From assembly GCA_017794825.1 (NCBI GenBank), contig CP051237.1, positions 3,924,501-3,988,500 of the forward strand: a stretch of DNA of 64,000 nt. The letters run 5' to 3'. Positions 25,748 to 34,289 of this stretch are shown here, piece after piece. The stretch is from Pararhizobium sp. GTDB taxonomy: Bacteria; Pseudomonadota; Alphaproteobacteria; Rhizobiales; Rhizobiaceae. Below the pieces are notes generated by a model. It saw only the letters and a list, made by a program, of their open reading frames with translations. It was not told the origin of the DNA and did not search any database. Both the position numbers and the translations under genes were made by a program. Positions within the stretch are counted from its first letter, which is position 1. Each line of letters begins with the position of its first letter.

Positions 25748-26707
25748 ATGTCGGACGAACCCTGTTACGACGTGGCGCATCTCGGACATGTCGAGATATT
25801 CACGAACAAGCCGGAAGAAAGTCTCGACTTCTTCGTGAACGTCTATGGACTGACGGAGAGCGGCCGGGAAGGGAACTCCGTCTATCTTCGCGCTTTCGAC
25901 GATTATGAATATCATACCCTGAAACTGACGACCTCCGACACCACTGGAGTGGGTCATATCGGCTACCGGTGCTCTTCTCAGGCTGCGCTTGAACGGCGCG
26001 TGGCGGTGATCGAGGAAATGGGGTGCGGAAAGGGCTGGATCGACGGAGACCTAGGACACGGACGGGCTTATCAGTTTACCGATCCGGACGGGCATCTCTT
26101 CGAACTCTACTTCGATACGCGCGAATACGTGGCGCCGCCCGAGGAACAGCCGGCGCTGAAGAACATCGCCCAGCGTTATCATGGGCGCGGTGTTTGCGTG
26201 CGGCGGATAGACCATTTGAATCTGCTCGCGCGCGACGTCAGCGCGATTCGTGACTTCATGACCAAGGCGCTCGGCAGTCGCGTCACCGAGTTGATCCAGC
26301 TGGACAACGGCCGGATCGGCGGATGCTGGTTTACGGTCAATAACAAGAGCTACGACATCGCCTATACGGAAGATCACGCGAATGCCCAGGGGCGGTTTCA
26401 CCACCTGACCTATGCGGTGGATCAGCGTGAGGACGTTTTGCGGGCCGCCGATATTTTTCTCGAGAATGATGTCTTCATCGAAACTGGCCCGCACAAGCAC
26501 GCAATACAGGGCACGTTCTTCCTCTATGTCTACGAACCCGCCGGCAATCGCGTGGAAGTCGCCAATGCTGGAGCGCGCCTCATCCTGAGACCGGACTGGA
26601 AACCGGTGATCTGGACTCAGGAGGAGCGCAAGAAAGGACAGGCCTGGGGACTGCAGACGATCGCGAGCTTCCACACCCATGGAACGCCGCCGGTGGGCGC
26701 CGACTGA
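25748..26707 (+). CDS. Extradiol ring-cleavage dioxygenase-like VOC protein
   Basis: A 319-residue protein with two tandem VOC domains as in catechol 2,3-dioxygenase. The metal triad in the C-terminal domain is visible: His in RIDHLNL, His in RFHHLTYA and Glu in NRVEVAN, with the downstream Tyr/His environment (HAIQGTFFLYVYEP) also conserved. It would use Fe(II) and O2 to open a catecholic ring. GGAGGAATTC precedes the ATG at good spacing. No further meta-cleavage genes are next to it, so its pathway is uncertain. Confidence 0.88.
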   Translation: MSDEPCYDVAHLGHVEIFTNKPEESLDFFVNVYGLTESGREGNSVYLRAFDDYEYHTLKLTTSDTTGVGHIGYRCSSQAALERRVAVIEEMGCGKGWIDGDLGHGRAYQFTDPDGHLFELYFDTREYVAPPEEQPALKNIAQRYHGRGVCVRRIDHLNLLARDVSAIRDFMTKALGSRVTELIQLDNGRIGGCWFTVNNKSYDIAYTEDHANAQGRFHHLTYAVDQREDVLRAADIFLENDVFIETGPHKHAIQGTFFLYVYEPAGNRVEVANAGARLILRPDWKPVIWTQEERKKGQAWGLQTIASFHTHGTPPVGAD

Positions 26708-26862
26708 ACGCAACACCTTCAATTGACAAACTGGACAGGTTCTGCCCGGTCGAATATGGCAGTCCATTCGCCTGCCACAGGCCTTTGACAATGAGTGTCG
26801 TGTAGCGCGCAAACTGCAATCTCAGCTTGCCAACTCGCACTCGAGCTGCTATTGCCATTCCA

Positions 26863-26876
26863 ACTAATATATTAGT
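26863..26876. promoter_or_regulatory. Perfect 14-bp palindrome, probable GntR operator before TRAP operon
   Basis: ACTAATATATTAGT is a perfect palindrome 70 bases before the TRAP binding-protein start. Eleven of its bases (ACTAATATATTA less the last two) recur in front of the GntR gene at 31349-31362, the only regulator of the cluster. This pairing points to an operator through which that GntR protein controls TRAP transport. Confidence 0.7.
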
Positions 26877-26945
26877 ATCGGAGTTGTTGGAATCGTTGTC
26901 ACGTCGGTTCCGGAAGCATTATTGCGAAACAAACGGGAGGAAATC

Positions 26946-27935
26946 ATGAAGAGTAGAGGATTGAAAATTGCGGTCGCGGCGCTGGCGGCAGGACTTGCTT
27001 TCGGCGTCGGCGCCACTGCCGCCTTGGCGCAGCAGGTATTGCGTCTCGGCACGGTGTTGTCGCCGCAGGATCCCATGGGGCAGGGCCTGGAACGCCTCAA
27101 GGAGAAGGTCGAGGAGCGCACCAATGGAGAGGTGGTCATCGAGGTCTTTCACAATTCGCAGCTCGGCGACACGCGCGACATGCTCGATCAGGCGCGCGCC
27201 GGAGCGAATGTCGGCACTGTGACGGACGTCGCGCGGCTCGCGAGCTTCGTTCCTGAACTTGCGGTGCTCAGCGCGCCGTTCCTGTTTGACGATTTCGAGG
27301 ACGCCGACAAGTTCGCCCAGTCTGAACCCTATCTCGCATGGGGAGAGGAATTGAAGGAGAAGGCAGGCCTCGTGATGCTGGCTTCCAACTGGTACCAGGG
27401 CGCCCGTCACGCGCTGACGCAGAAACCGATTGCTTCGCCGGCGGACCTCAAGGGCGTCAAGATGCGGACGATCGGCGCGCCGGTCTGGATCGAAACCATT
27501 GCGGCCATGGGCGCGACGCCAACCCCGATCGCCTGGGGTGAAGTCTATTCCGCGCTGCAGCTCGGCACGATCGACGCCGCGGAGGCCCAGCCGACGGCCA
27601 TATGGGGCGCGAAGCTGTACGAGGTTATCAAGGACGTGAATCTCACTGGCCATATCCAGCTTGTCACGGCGCTCGTGGTCGGGGAAGATAGCTGGAACAA
27701 GCTGACGCCCGAGCAGCAGGCGATCGTCCGGGAGGAAGCAGTCGAAAACGGCCGTTGGGCTTCGCAGCTTACCATCGAACTCGGTGAAAAAGCCCTGAAG
27801 GACGTGGCCGCGACCGGAGTGAACGTCAACGAGGTCGATCGCGAGGTCTTCAAGGAAGCCGTGTCGGGCGTCTACGGCAAGCTGGAGCTGGAAGACGAGG
27901 TCGCCGTCGTCAAGGAAGTCCTCGGCAATCAGTAA
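26946..27935 (+). CDS. TRAP transporter substrate-binding protein (DctP family)
   Basis: A 329-residue DctP-type binding protein with a signal peptide (IAVAALAAGLAFGVGATAALA). Family blocks include HNSQLGDTRDMLDQ and the PTPIAWGEVYSALQLGTIDAAE segment with the conserved site for carboxylate ligands. It delivers an organic acid, often a sugar acid, to the membrane subunits. ATG 26946 has GGGAGG upstream. The downstream lactonase and the divergent dehydratase suggest a uronate, aldonate or related sugar-acid ligand. Confidence 0.92.
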   Translation: MKSRGLKIAVAALAAGLAFGVGATAALAQQVLRLGTVLSPQDPMGQGLERLKEKVEERTNGEVVIEVFHNSQLGDTRDMLDQARAGANVGTVTDVARLASFVPELAVLSAPFLFDDFEDADKFAQSEPYLAWGEELKEKAGLVMLASNWYQGARHALTQKPIASPADLKGVKMRTIGAPVWIETIAAMGATPTPIAWGEVYSALQLGTIDAAEAQPTAIWGAKLYEVIKDVNLTGHIQLVTALVVGEDSWNKLTPEQQAIVREEAVENGRWASQLTIELGEKALKDVAATGVNVNEVDREVFKEAVSGVYGKLELEDEVAVVKEVLGNQ

Positions 27936-27965
27936 GCGAGGCGGCCGCGCGGGTGGAAAATTGTC

Positions 27966-28445
27966 ATGATGATGCGCATCGAATTCACCCTCGCGGCCCT
28001 CTTGCTGAGCGCGATCGTCTGTCTTGTGGCGATCGCATCGATAACCCGATACGCAGGCGCGCCTATCATCTGGTCGGTGGAAGTCGCCCAAACGCTGTTT
28101 ATCTGGCTCTGCATGCTTGCCGCCGATATCGCGCTCCAGCAGTCGCGGCATTTCGGACTGGATTGGTTTGGTGAAATGCTCGCGCCTGTGTTTGGCCGGA
28201 TGGTGAAGATCTTCAACATCGCCATCGTTCTCGTCCTGCTTGTATTTCTCTTTTTCTACTCGATTGAGCTGGTTCGATTGAGCCACCCGCGCCTTTACGG
28301 AGCGACGCAAATGCATTTCTCGTTCGTCACCGGGGCGTTGCCATTCGGATTGCTTCTGATGATCAGAACACTTGGCTTCGAACTCTACAGAAGTCTCCGG
28401 GAACCGGCCGACGGCTCATCTGCAGACGGACTGGCCGGCCAATGA
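27966..28445 (+). CDS. TRAP transporter small permease (DctQ family)
   Basis: A 159-residue membrane protein with four hydrophobic helices and the conserved WSVEVAQTLFIWLCMLAADIA segment of DctQ. It bridges the binding protein and the large permease. Its stop overlaps the ATG of the next gene (ATGA). Confidence 0.9.
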   Translation: MMMRIEFTLAALLLSAIVCLVAIASITRYAGAPIIWSVEVAQTLFIWLCMLAADIALQQSRHFGLDWFGEMLAPVFGRMVKIFNIAIVLVLLVFLFFYSIELVRLSHPRLYGATQMHFSFVTGALPFGLLLMIRTLGFELYRSLREPADGSSADGLAGQ

Positions 28446-29725
28446 TACTGATCAGCGTTGCGTTGCTTTTCGCCCTGTTCCTGGTCATCGGCGTTCCGGT
28501 CGCGTTTGCGCTGGCGCTCGCCAGCATTCCGGTCTTCATCTTCAGCGGCGGCATGCCGCCGACGGTCGCGTTGCAGAAAATGGCGGTCGCGACGCAATCC
28601 TTTCCGCTGCTCGCCGTTCCCTTCTTCATCCTTGCCGGCAATCTGATGAACGTCACCGGGCTCACGCGCCGTCTGGTCAATTTTTCAAGGCTGCTCACCG
28701 GCTGGATGGCTGGAGGGTTGCTTCAGGTGAGCGTGGTTCTCAGCTTCATGATGGGGGGCGTTTCCGGGTCGGCGGTGGCCGACGCCTCGATGCAGTCGCG
28801 ACTGTTCGGCAAGGCGATGGTCGAGCGTGGCTACAGCCGCGGCACGTCGGCCGCAGTAATCGCCTTCAGTTCCATCATTACGGCGACCATCCCGCCAAGC
28901 ATCGGACTGATCCTGTTCGGTTTCATCAACGAGGTTTCCGTCGGACGATTGTTTCTCGCAGGCGTCATACCGGGCCTCCTGCTGATGTTCGTGCTTATGG
29001 CGGTCACCGGTATTGTCGCGTCGCGCAGAGGCTACGCGCCCGAACTGCCCGAACGTCCGACGGGTCGCGAATTGCTGGCGAGCGCAGCGGAAAGCACGTG
29101 GGCGCTTCTGTTTCCGATCATTCTGATTATCGGATTTCGGTTCGGCCTCTTTACGGCGACGGAGGCTGGAGCATTTCTGGTGTTTTACGCCCTCGTCATT
29201 GGGCGATTTGTTTATCGGGAGCTCGATTTCGAAAAGCTTCTGGACGCAATGCGTGGAACCATGGCCGACCTTGGCATGGTCATGCTTCTCATCATGATGG
29301 CCGCGGTGCTTGGATACGCCATGACGATCGAGCGGGCGCCGCAGGAAATCACTGAATTCGTCACTTCGCTCACGGATGTCTCGGTGCTTGTTCTTGTTCT
29401 GGTCGTGTGTCTGTTGATCGTGACCGGGATGTTTCTGGAAGGCGCGGCAAACATTCTGCTGGTCACGCCGATCGTCTTGCCGGTTCTGGTGGCGAGCGGC
29501 TACGATCCGATCCATATGGGCGTGATCATCGTCACGCTGATCAATTTCGGCGGGGTAACGCCGCCGGTTGGCGTGATCATGTTCACAGTCTGCGGCATAA
29601 TGAATTGCAAATCGGGAGAGTTTGTGAAGGCCTCTCTGCCGTTTTTCATGGCCATGATCATCTTCTTCGCCATCCTGATCGTGTTCCCTGGCCTGTCTCT
29701 TTATCTGCCAAGGCTGTTGATGTGA
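28442..29725 (+). CDS. TRAP transporter large permease (DctM family)
   Basis: A 427-residue protein with about twelve hydrophobic segments. LAVPFFILAGNLMN, SGSAVADASMQS, FSSIITATIPPSIGLILFG and GVTPPVGVIMF are the signature blocks of DctM. It forms the Na+-driven channel of the TRAP importer. It overlaps the small-permease gene by 4 bases at its start, and its TGA overlaps the GTG start of the lactonase gene. Confidence 0.94.
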   Translation: MILISVALLFALFLVIGVPVAFALALASIPVFIFSGGMPPTVALQKMAVATQSFPLLAVPFFILAGNLMNVTGLTRRLVNFSRLLTGWMAGGLLQVSVVLSFMMGGVSGSAVADASMQSRLFGKAMVERGYSRGTSAAVIAFSSIITATIPPSIGLILFGFINEVSVGRLFLAGVIPGLLLMFVLMAVTGIVASRRGYAPELPERPTGRELLASAAESTWALLFPIILIIGFRFGLFTATEAGAFLVFYALVIGRFVYRELDFEKLLDAMRGTMADLGMVMLLIMMAAVLGYAMTIERAPQEITEFVTSLTDVSVLVLVLVVCLLIVTGMFLEGAANILLVTPIVLPVLVASGYDPIHMGVIIVTLINFGGVTPPVGVIMFTVCGIMNCKSGEFVKASLPFFMAMIIFFAILIVFPGLSLYLPRLLM

Positions 29726-30597
29726 CGGACCAGAAGGCGACCTGGAGCTTCTCCATCCTTTCCGATCTTCATGCAGTCCTTGGAGAAAGCCCGGTTTGGT
29801 CGGAGCAACAGGCTTGTGTCTGGTGGATCGATGTGTCCGGAAGAGCATTGTTACGCACCAATTGCGAGGATGGCCGCACCCGGCGCTGGGAACTGCCGGA
29901 AACAGCGGGCTTTGCAGTTCTCGCTGATGACGGTTCGATCGTGATCGGTCTGGAAACTGGAGTGTTCAGGTTCACAGAAGAAACGGGACTTGGCGCGCGA
30001 CTCGCGTCGTCGCCTGGCGAGGGCCTTCGATACAATGACGCCGCGATCGATCCGGCCGGCCGTATCGTTTGCGGCACAATGGACCGCGACAATGCCCGCG
30101 CGTCAGGGACGATCAGTCGCATTGAGGCCGACGGCGCCTTGAGTGTTCTCTTCACCGGTCTCTACACGCCGAATGGTCTCGCCTTCGATCCCGTGCGGGA
30201 TCGCATGTATTTTTCCGATTCACATCCGGACTCGCAGACGATCTGGGTTTGCAATTATGATCCGGTTTCGGGCAAGGCTTCTGATAAACGCGTGCTGGAC
30301 ACGTGCCATGAAAGCAAGGGACGCCCTGACGGCGGCGCGGTCGACAACGCCGGAAATTACTGGATCGCCGGCGTCGACGCTGGCGAATTGTGGTGCTACT
30401 CGCCGTCAGGCGATCGCATCCGGACGGTCGCTGCTGACAGCGCCTGTCCGACAAAAATGACCTTTGGCGGAAGTCGCGGAGACCGCGTTTTCCTGACGTC
30501 GAAGCGCATCAATGGAGAGGGCGGTTTCCTGTGTCAGGCGGTGGCCGACGTCACAGGTGTAAGCCGAACGTTCAAAAGTAATCCGGATATCGACTGA
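29722..30597 (+). CDS. SMP-30/gluconolactonase-family lactonase
   Basis: A 291-residue six-bladed propeller protein of the SMP-30 family. LGESPVWSEQ gives the metal-binding Glu, RYNDAAIDPAGR the Asn-Asp pair and YTPNGLAFDP the second Asn; SKGRPDGGAVD gives the catalytic Asp. It would hydrolyse a sugar lactone to the acid. Start is GTG 29722 overlapping the DctM stop; a longer frame to 29407 overlaps the permease gene and is not real. Its 3' end overlaps the end of the convergent GntR gene by 26 bases. Confidence 0.9.
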   Translation: MTDQKATWSFSILSDLHAVLGESPVWSEQQACVWWIDVSGRALLRTNCEDGRTRRWELPETAGFAVLADDGSIVIGLETGVFRFTEETGLGARLASSPGEGLRYNDAAIDPAGRIVCGTMDRDNARASGTISRIEADGALSVLFTGLYTPNGLAFDPVRDRMYFSDSHPDSQTIWVCNYDPVSGKASDKRVLDTCHESKGRPDGGAVDNAGNYWIAGVDAGELWCYSPSGDRIRTVAADSACPTKMTFGGSRGDRVFLTSKRINGEGGFLCQAVADVTGVSRTFKSNPDID

Positions 30598-31336
30598 CGA
30601 TCACGTCAACCGCGCTCAGCGTCCCTGAAAGGTGTTTTCGAATCGCCTGCGCTGTCATGTCCTGGTCGGACGCGTCGATTGCAGCGAGGATCCTTTCATG
30701 ATCGGAAAGCACAGTGGCGGCCTTGCCGGCATCGGGCAGGTGAAGATTTCGGAGCCTGTCGATATGGCCGGAGCGAGAAATGATCAGATCCCAGAGATTG
30801 GCTTGTCCCGCAGCTTCCGCCAGGGCCGCGTGAAAGCGGGTGTCGAGGTCACGAAACCGGTCGATCCAGTCCTCCGTTGCGAGAACCCGCTTTTGGGATT
30901 GCCAGAGATGTCGCGCCTCTTCGATGAGCGATCGGTTGTCGGATCGGGCGAGCAAGCGGCCGATTTCGAGTTCGACGGCGGTTCTCAGGAACTGGGTCTC
31001 GCGCGCCTGGGCTATATCGATCTTGGACACCAGTGTCTTGGATTGCGGGTAGACCTCGATCAGTCCCTCTTTTTCGAGCAAAATGAACGCATCGCGCACG
31101 GGAGTCTGGCTGACGCCGTATTGCTGGACAAGTTCTAGGCGGGAGAGACTTTCACCTGGTGTGAGTTCCAGGGAAATGATCCGTGAACGCAGATCCTCAT
31201 ACACCTGGACCGCCGCCGGCCGCTTGCGATCGATGGCGAAATGGTGGCGCGCCGATTTGTCGGCCTGCGCAGTATCCTGGCTCGTTTTCGGCAACCAAAT
31301 CTCCTGTTCGCCTGGACGCGCTGTGGTTCGCGCCAT
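30572..31336 (-). CDS. GntR-family regulator, FadR/FCD subgroup
   Basis: A 254-residue regulator: winged helix (VYEDLRSRIISLELTPGESLS, YGVSQTPVRDAFILLEKEGL) then an all-helical FCD ligand domain with FRDLDTRFHAAL and the DHERILAAI metal/ligand histidine block. FCD regulators commonly sense sugar acids or organic acids. ATG 31336 is chosen over the TTG at 31348. Its own promoter region carries an operator-like palindrome, so autorepression is expected. It lies between the TRAP/lactonase operon and the divergent dehydratase operon. Confidence 0.9.
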   Translation of the reverse strand: MARTTARPGEQEIWLPKTSQDTAQADKSARHHFAIDRKRPAAVQVYEDLRSRIISLELTPGESLSRLELVQQYGVSQTPVRDAFILLEKEGLIEVYPQSKTLVSKIDIAQARETQFLRTAVELEIGRLLARSDNRSLIEEARHLWQSQKRVLATEDWIDRFRDLDTRFHAALAEAAGQANLWDLIISRSGHIDRLRNLHLPDAGKAATVLSDHERILAAIDASDQDMTAQAIRKHLSGTLSAVDVIVSRYPDYF

Positions 31337-31348
31337 TGCCTTGGGCAA

Positions 31349-31380
31349 ACTAATATATTAATACATCGATAGAATGTCCA
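31349..31380 (-). promoter_or_regulatory. gntR promoter with overlapping operator palindrome
   Basis: On the minus strand TGGACA (31380-31375) and TATATT (31357-31352) are separated by 17 bases and resemble a sigma-70 promoter. The -10 lies inside TAATATATTA (31351-31360), part of ACTAATATATTAAT, the near-copy of the palindrome at 26863-26876. Binding there would block transcription of gntR, and perhaps of the divergent dehydratase operon. Confidence 0.6.
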
Positions 31381-31577
31381 TTGCGACGCAAGCCGGGCGG
31401 AACAAAGATCGAGGCATGATTGGCTGACAATACAATCACGTCCGAATGAGGCAAGGGGAGGCTGAAACGGGAGCGGTCGTTTGAATTGGCTCTTCGAGGT
31501 TCAGGTCACGTAAAGATGTTAAACAGGACTCGCCAGGCATGCAACTCGGCTACCGGCGCGCGGAGGAAACGGCGCAC

Positions 31578-33305
31578 ATGACAGAAAAGAAATCGCTGCG
31601 CAGCGAGCGCTGGTTTGCACCGGATGACTTTCGCTCCTTTGGCCACCGATCGAGGGCGCAGCAGATGGGTCTGCGACCGGAGGAATGGTCCGGCAAGCCG
31701 ATTGTGGCGATTCTCAACACCTGGTCGGACATCAACCCATGTCATCAGCACTTCAAGCAACGCGTCGAGGACGTGAAGCGCGGCGTTCTTGAAGCAGGCG
31801 GCCTTCCGATCGAACTTCCGGCGCTGTCGTTGTCCGAAAGCTACGTAAAGCCGACAACCATGCTCTATCGCAACTTGCTGGCGATCGAGGCAGAGGAGCT
31901 TCTGGTTTCGCACCCGGTTGACGGGGCGGTGCTCATGGGCGGTTGCGACAAGACCACGCCCGGCCTTGTGATGGGAGCGATCAACGCCGGTCTGCCGTTT
32001 ATCTTCCTGCCAGCCGGTCCCATGCTTCGCGGCAACTGGCGCGGCAGGACGCTCGGCAGCGGCTCGGACGCCTTCAAGTATTGGGACGAGCGGCGCGCCG
32101 GTGAAATCACGGCACGGCAGTGGGACGAGATGGAAGCAGGCATCGCCCGTTCCTATGGTCACTGCATGACTATGGGAACGGCGAGCACAATGACAGCCAT
32201 CGCCGAAGCGCTCGGTCTGACTTTGCCGGGCGCCTCGTCCATACCTGCCGCCGATTCCGGGCATATCCGCATGGCTTCGAAATGTGGCGTGAGGATCGTC
32301 GGGATGATTGCCGAAGACCTGACGCCGGACAAAATTCTCGGTGAGAAGGCCTTCGACAATGCGCTGACCGTTGCAATGGCCACCGGTTGCTCCACCAACG
32401 CCGTCATACACCTTATAGCCATGGCCAGGAGGGCAGGCGTTCCGCTTGATCTCGAGGCAATTGACAGCAAAAGCCGCGTCGTTCCGGTTATCGCCAACGT
32501 GAGGCCGTCCGGCTCGACGTATCTCATGGAGGATTTCTACTACGCCGGAGGCCTAACGGGCCTGATGTCGAGACTTCGCGATCACCTCCACGCCGATTGC
32601 ATGACGGTGACTGGCCGAACGCTCGGCGAGAATCTGGAAGGCGCCGAGATTTATGACGCAGACGTCATTCGCAGCCTCGACAATCCGATCTACCGGGAAG
32701 GATCGATCGCTGTCCTGAAAGGCAATCTGGCGCCGGACGGCTGTGTCATCAAACCGGCCGCGTGCGATCCGAAGTTCCATGTTCATGAAGGTCCGGCCAT
32801 GGTCTTCGACAGTTATCCCGAACTCAAGCTGGCGCTGGAGGACGAGAATCTCGACATCACAGCTGACCATGTTCTGGTATTGCGCAACGCCGGGCCGAAA
32901 GGCGGGCCGGGAATGCCGGAATGGGGCATGATCCCGATGCCGAAGAAGCTTCTCAAGGAAGGCCATCGCGACATGGTGCGCCTGTCGGACGCCCGAATGA
33001 GTGGCACCAGCTTCGGCGCCTGTGTGCTTCATGTAGCGCCAGAGTCCTACGTCGGGGGGCCGCTGGCGCTTTTGAGAAGCGGCGACATCGTGCGCATGGA
33101 CGTTCCGAACAGACGGATCGACATGCTCGTGAGTGATGAAGAGTTGCAAAGACGCCGCGCCGCGTGGAATGAGCCGCCGCCGAAGTTCGGGCGTGGCTAC
33201 GGCTGGATGTTCCTCCAGCATATCGGTCAGGCCGACAAGGGCGCCGATTTCGATTATCTGGAAACGGCCTACGGACCTGCATCCGGCGAGCCGGATATTT
33301 TTTGA
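31578..33305 (+). CDS. IlvD/Edd-family sugar-acid dehydratase
   Basis: A 575-residue Fe-S dehydratase. Cluster ligands are in SDINPCHQH, GGCDKTTP and SYGHCMTMG; PAADSGHIRMA and MSGTSFGACVLH are family blocks. It most resembles the L-arabinonate/D-xylonate branch of the family, which turns an aldonate into 2-keto-3-deoxyaldonate, rather than the IlvD branch. ATG 31578 follows a GGAGG at somewhat long spacing (11 bases); the in-frame ATG at 31539 lacks a site. It heads an operon with the RraA-like gene and possibly the reductase and GH43 genes. Confidence 0.9.
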   Translation: MTEKKSLRSERWFAPDDFRSFGHRSRAQQMGLRPEEWSGKPIVAILNTWSDINPCHQHFKQRVEDVKRGVLEAGGLPIELPALSLSESYVKPTTMLYRNLLAIEAEELLVSHPVDGAVLMGGCDKTTPGLVMGAINAGLPFIFLPAGPMLRGNWRGRTLGSGSDAFKYWDERRAGEITARQWDEMEAGIARSYGHCMTMGTASTMTAIAEALGLTLPGASSIPAADSGHIRMASKCGVRIVGMIAEDLTPDKILGEKAFDNALTVAMATGCSTNAVIHLIAMARRAGVPLDLEAIDSKSRVVPVIANVRPSGSTYLMEDFYYAGGLTGLMSRLRDHLHADCMTVTGRTLGENLEGAEIYDADVIRSLDNPIYREGSIAVLKGNLAPDGCVIKPAACDPKFHVHEGPAMVFDSYPELKLALEDENLDITADHVLVLRNAGPKGGPGMPEWGMIPMPKKLLKEGHRDMVRLSDARMSGTSFGACVLHVAPESYVGGPLALLRSGDIVRMDVPNRRIDMLVSDEELQRRRAAWNEPPPKFGRGYGWMFLQHIGQADKGADFDYLETAYGPASGEPDIF

Positions 33306-33313
33306 GGTCGCCC

Positions 33314-34045
33314 ATGACGGTAACACCCGATGAGAATACGCTGTCTATCCTGCGAAGGGTCAGTACGGCGTCAATATGCACGGCGCTGTTCAAGAAGGGT
33401 CTGCGGAACCAGTTCATCCAGGACGTGCGTCCGCTTTCAAAACCGAAGACGAACATGGTCGGGCCCGCCTATACGCTACGCTATATTCCGGCGCGGGAGG
33501 ACAGAAACGTCATTTCCGTATTCGAAAATCCCGAGCATCCGCAGCGCGTTGCGGTGGAGCAGTGTCCTGAAGGCCACGTCATGGTTATTGACAGCCGAAA
33601 CGATCCGCGCGCGGCCTCGGCCGGTTCCATACTCATCACCCGGTTGATGGTTCGCGGTTGCGCCGGCGTCGTCACCGACGGCGGGTTTCGAGACAGCCCC
33701 GTAATCGAGACGCTGGATATTGCCTGCTATCACAATCGGCCGTCCGCGCCCACGAACCTGACGCTGCACGAGGCGTGCGACCTGAAAGTTCCCATCGGAT
33801 GCGGCGGCGTTGCGGTGTTCCCCGGCGACGTAATCGTCGGCGATGGGGAAGGGGTCGTGGTAATCCCGGCCCATATGTCCACGGAGATCGCCGAAGAATG
33901 CGCCCGGATGGAGCGGTTCGAGCAATTCGCGACCGAGCAGGTGCTGAAGGGCGCGCCGGTCATTGGTCTGTATCCCCCGACCAGCGAAAGCGCCAGACAG
34001 GCTTTCGAGGCTTGGCTTGCCGAACGGTCGGATGATCACACTTGA
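33314..34045 (+). CDS. RraA-like family protein (possible class II aldolase)
   Basis: A 243-residue RraA/HMG-aldolase fold protein: GPAYTLRY, HVMVIDSRNDPRAASAGSILITRL and GVVTDGGFRDSP carry the GxxxxD and RD motifs that bind a divalent metal and pyruvate-like ligands in 4-hydroxy-4-methyl-2-oxoglutarate aldolases; PGDVIVGDGEGVVVIP is the final strand. Beside a sugar-acid dehydratase it may cleave or process the 2-keto-3-deoxy acid, but that is inference. GAGG lies six bases before ATG 33314. Confidence 0.82.
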   Translation: MTVTPDENTLSILRRVSTASICTALFKKGLRNQFIQDVRPLSKPKTNMVGPAYTLRYIPAREDRNVISVFENPEHPQRVAVEQCPEGHVMVIDSRNDPRAASAGSILITRLMVRGCAGVVTDGGFRDSPVIETLDIACYHNRPSAPTNLTLHEACDLKVPIGCGGVAVFPGDVIVGDGEGVVVIPAHMSTEIAEECARMERFEQFATEQVLKGAPVIGLYPPTSESARQAFEAWLAERSDDHT

Positions 34046-34289
34046 CACTCCTTTCCGAGATATGCAGGTTGAGCTGCCTTTCGCCTCTGTCCATTCTGGG
34101 TTGAATTGGAGAGGTCGATCGGGCGGCGACTTGCGGGCGACCAGTCGGCGTTTTGCACGGCTGCGGGCGGGATCGAGTATCTGGCGGAGGATAGATTGTT
34201 CCCCGTCCGGAACAATTCCGGCCACCTGTTTCAAAAAAGTGATTTCAGATTCCCGGCTTTTTTCAACGGGAAGCAAAAGTGTTTTTATT

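Noticed and set aside
29407..30597. 396-residue form of the lactonase starting inside the TRAP permease gene
   Set aside because: The extra N-terminus lies antiframe within dctM-type sequence and does not fit SMP-30; GTG 29722 overlapping the permease stop matches the family start.
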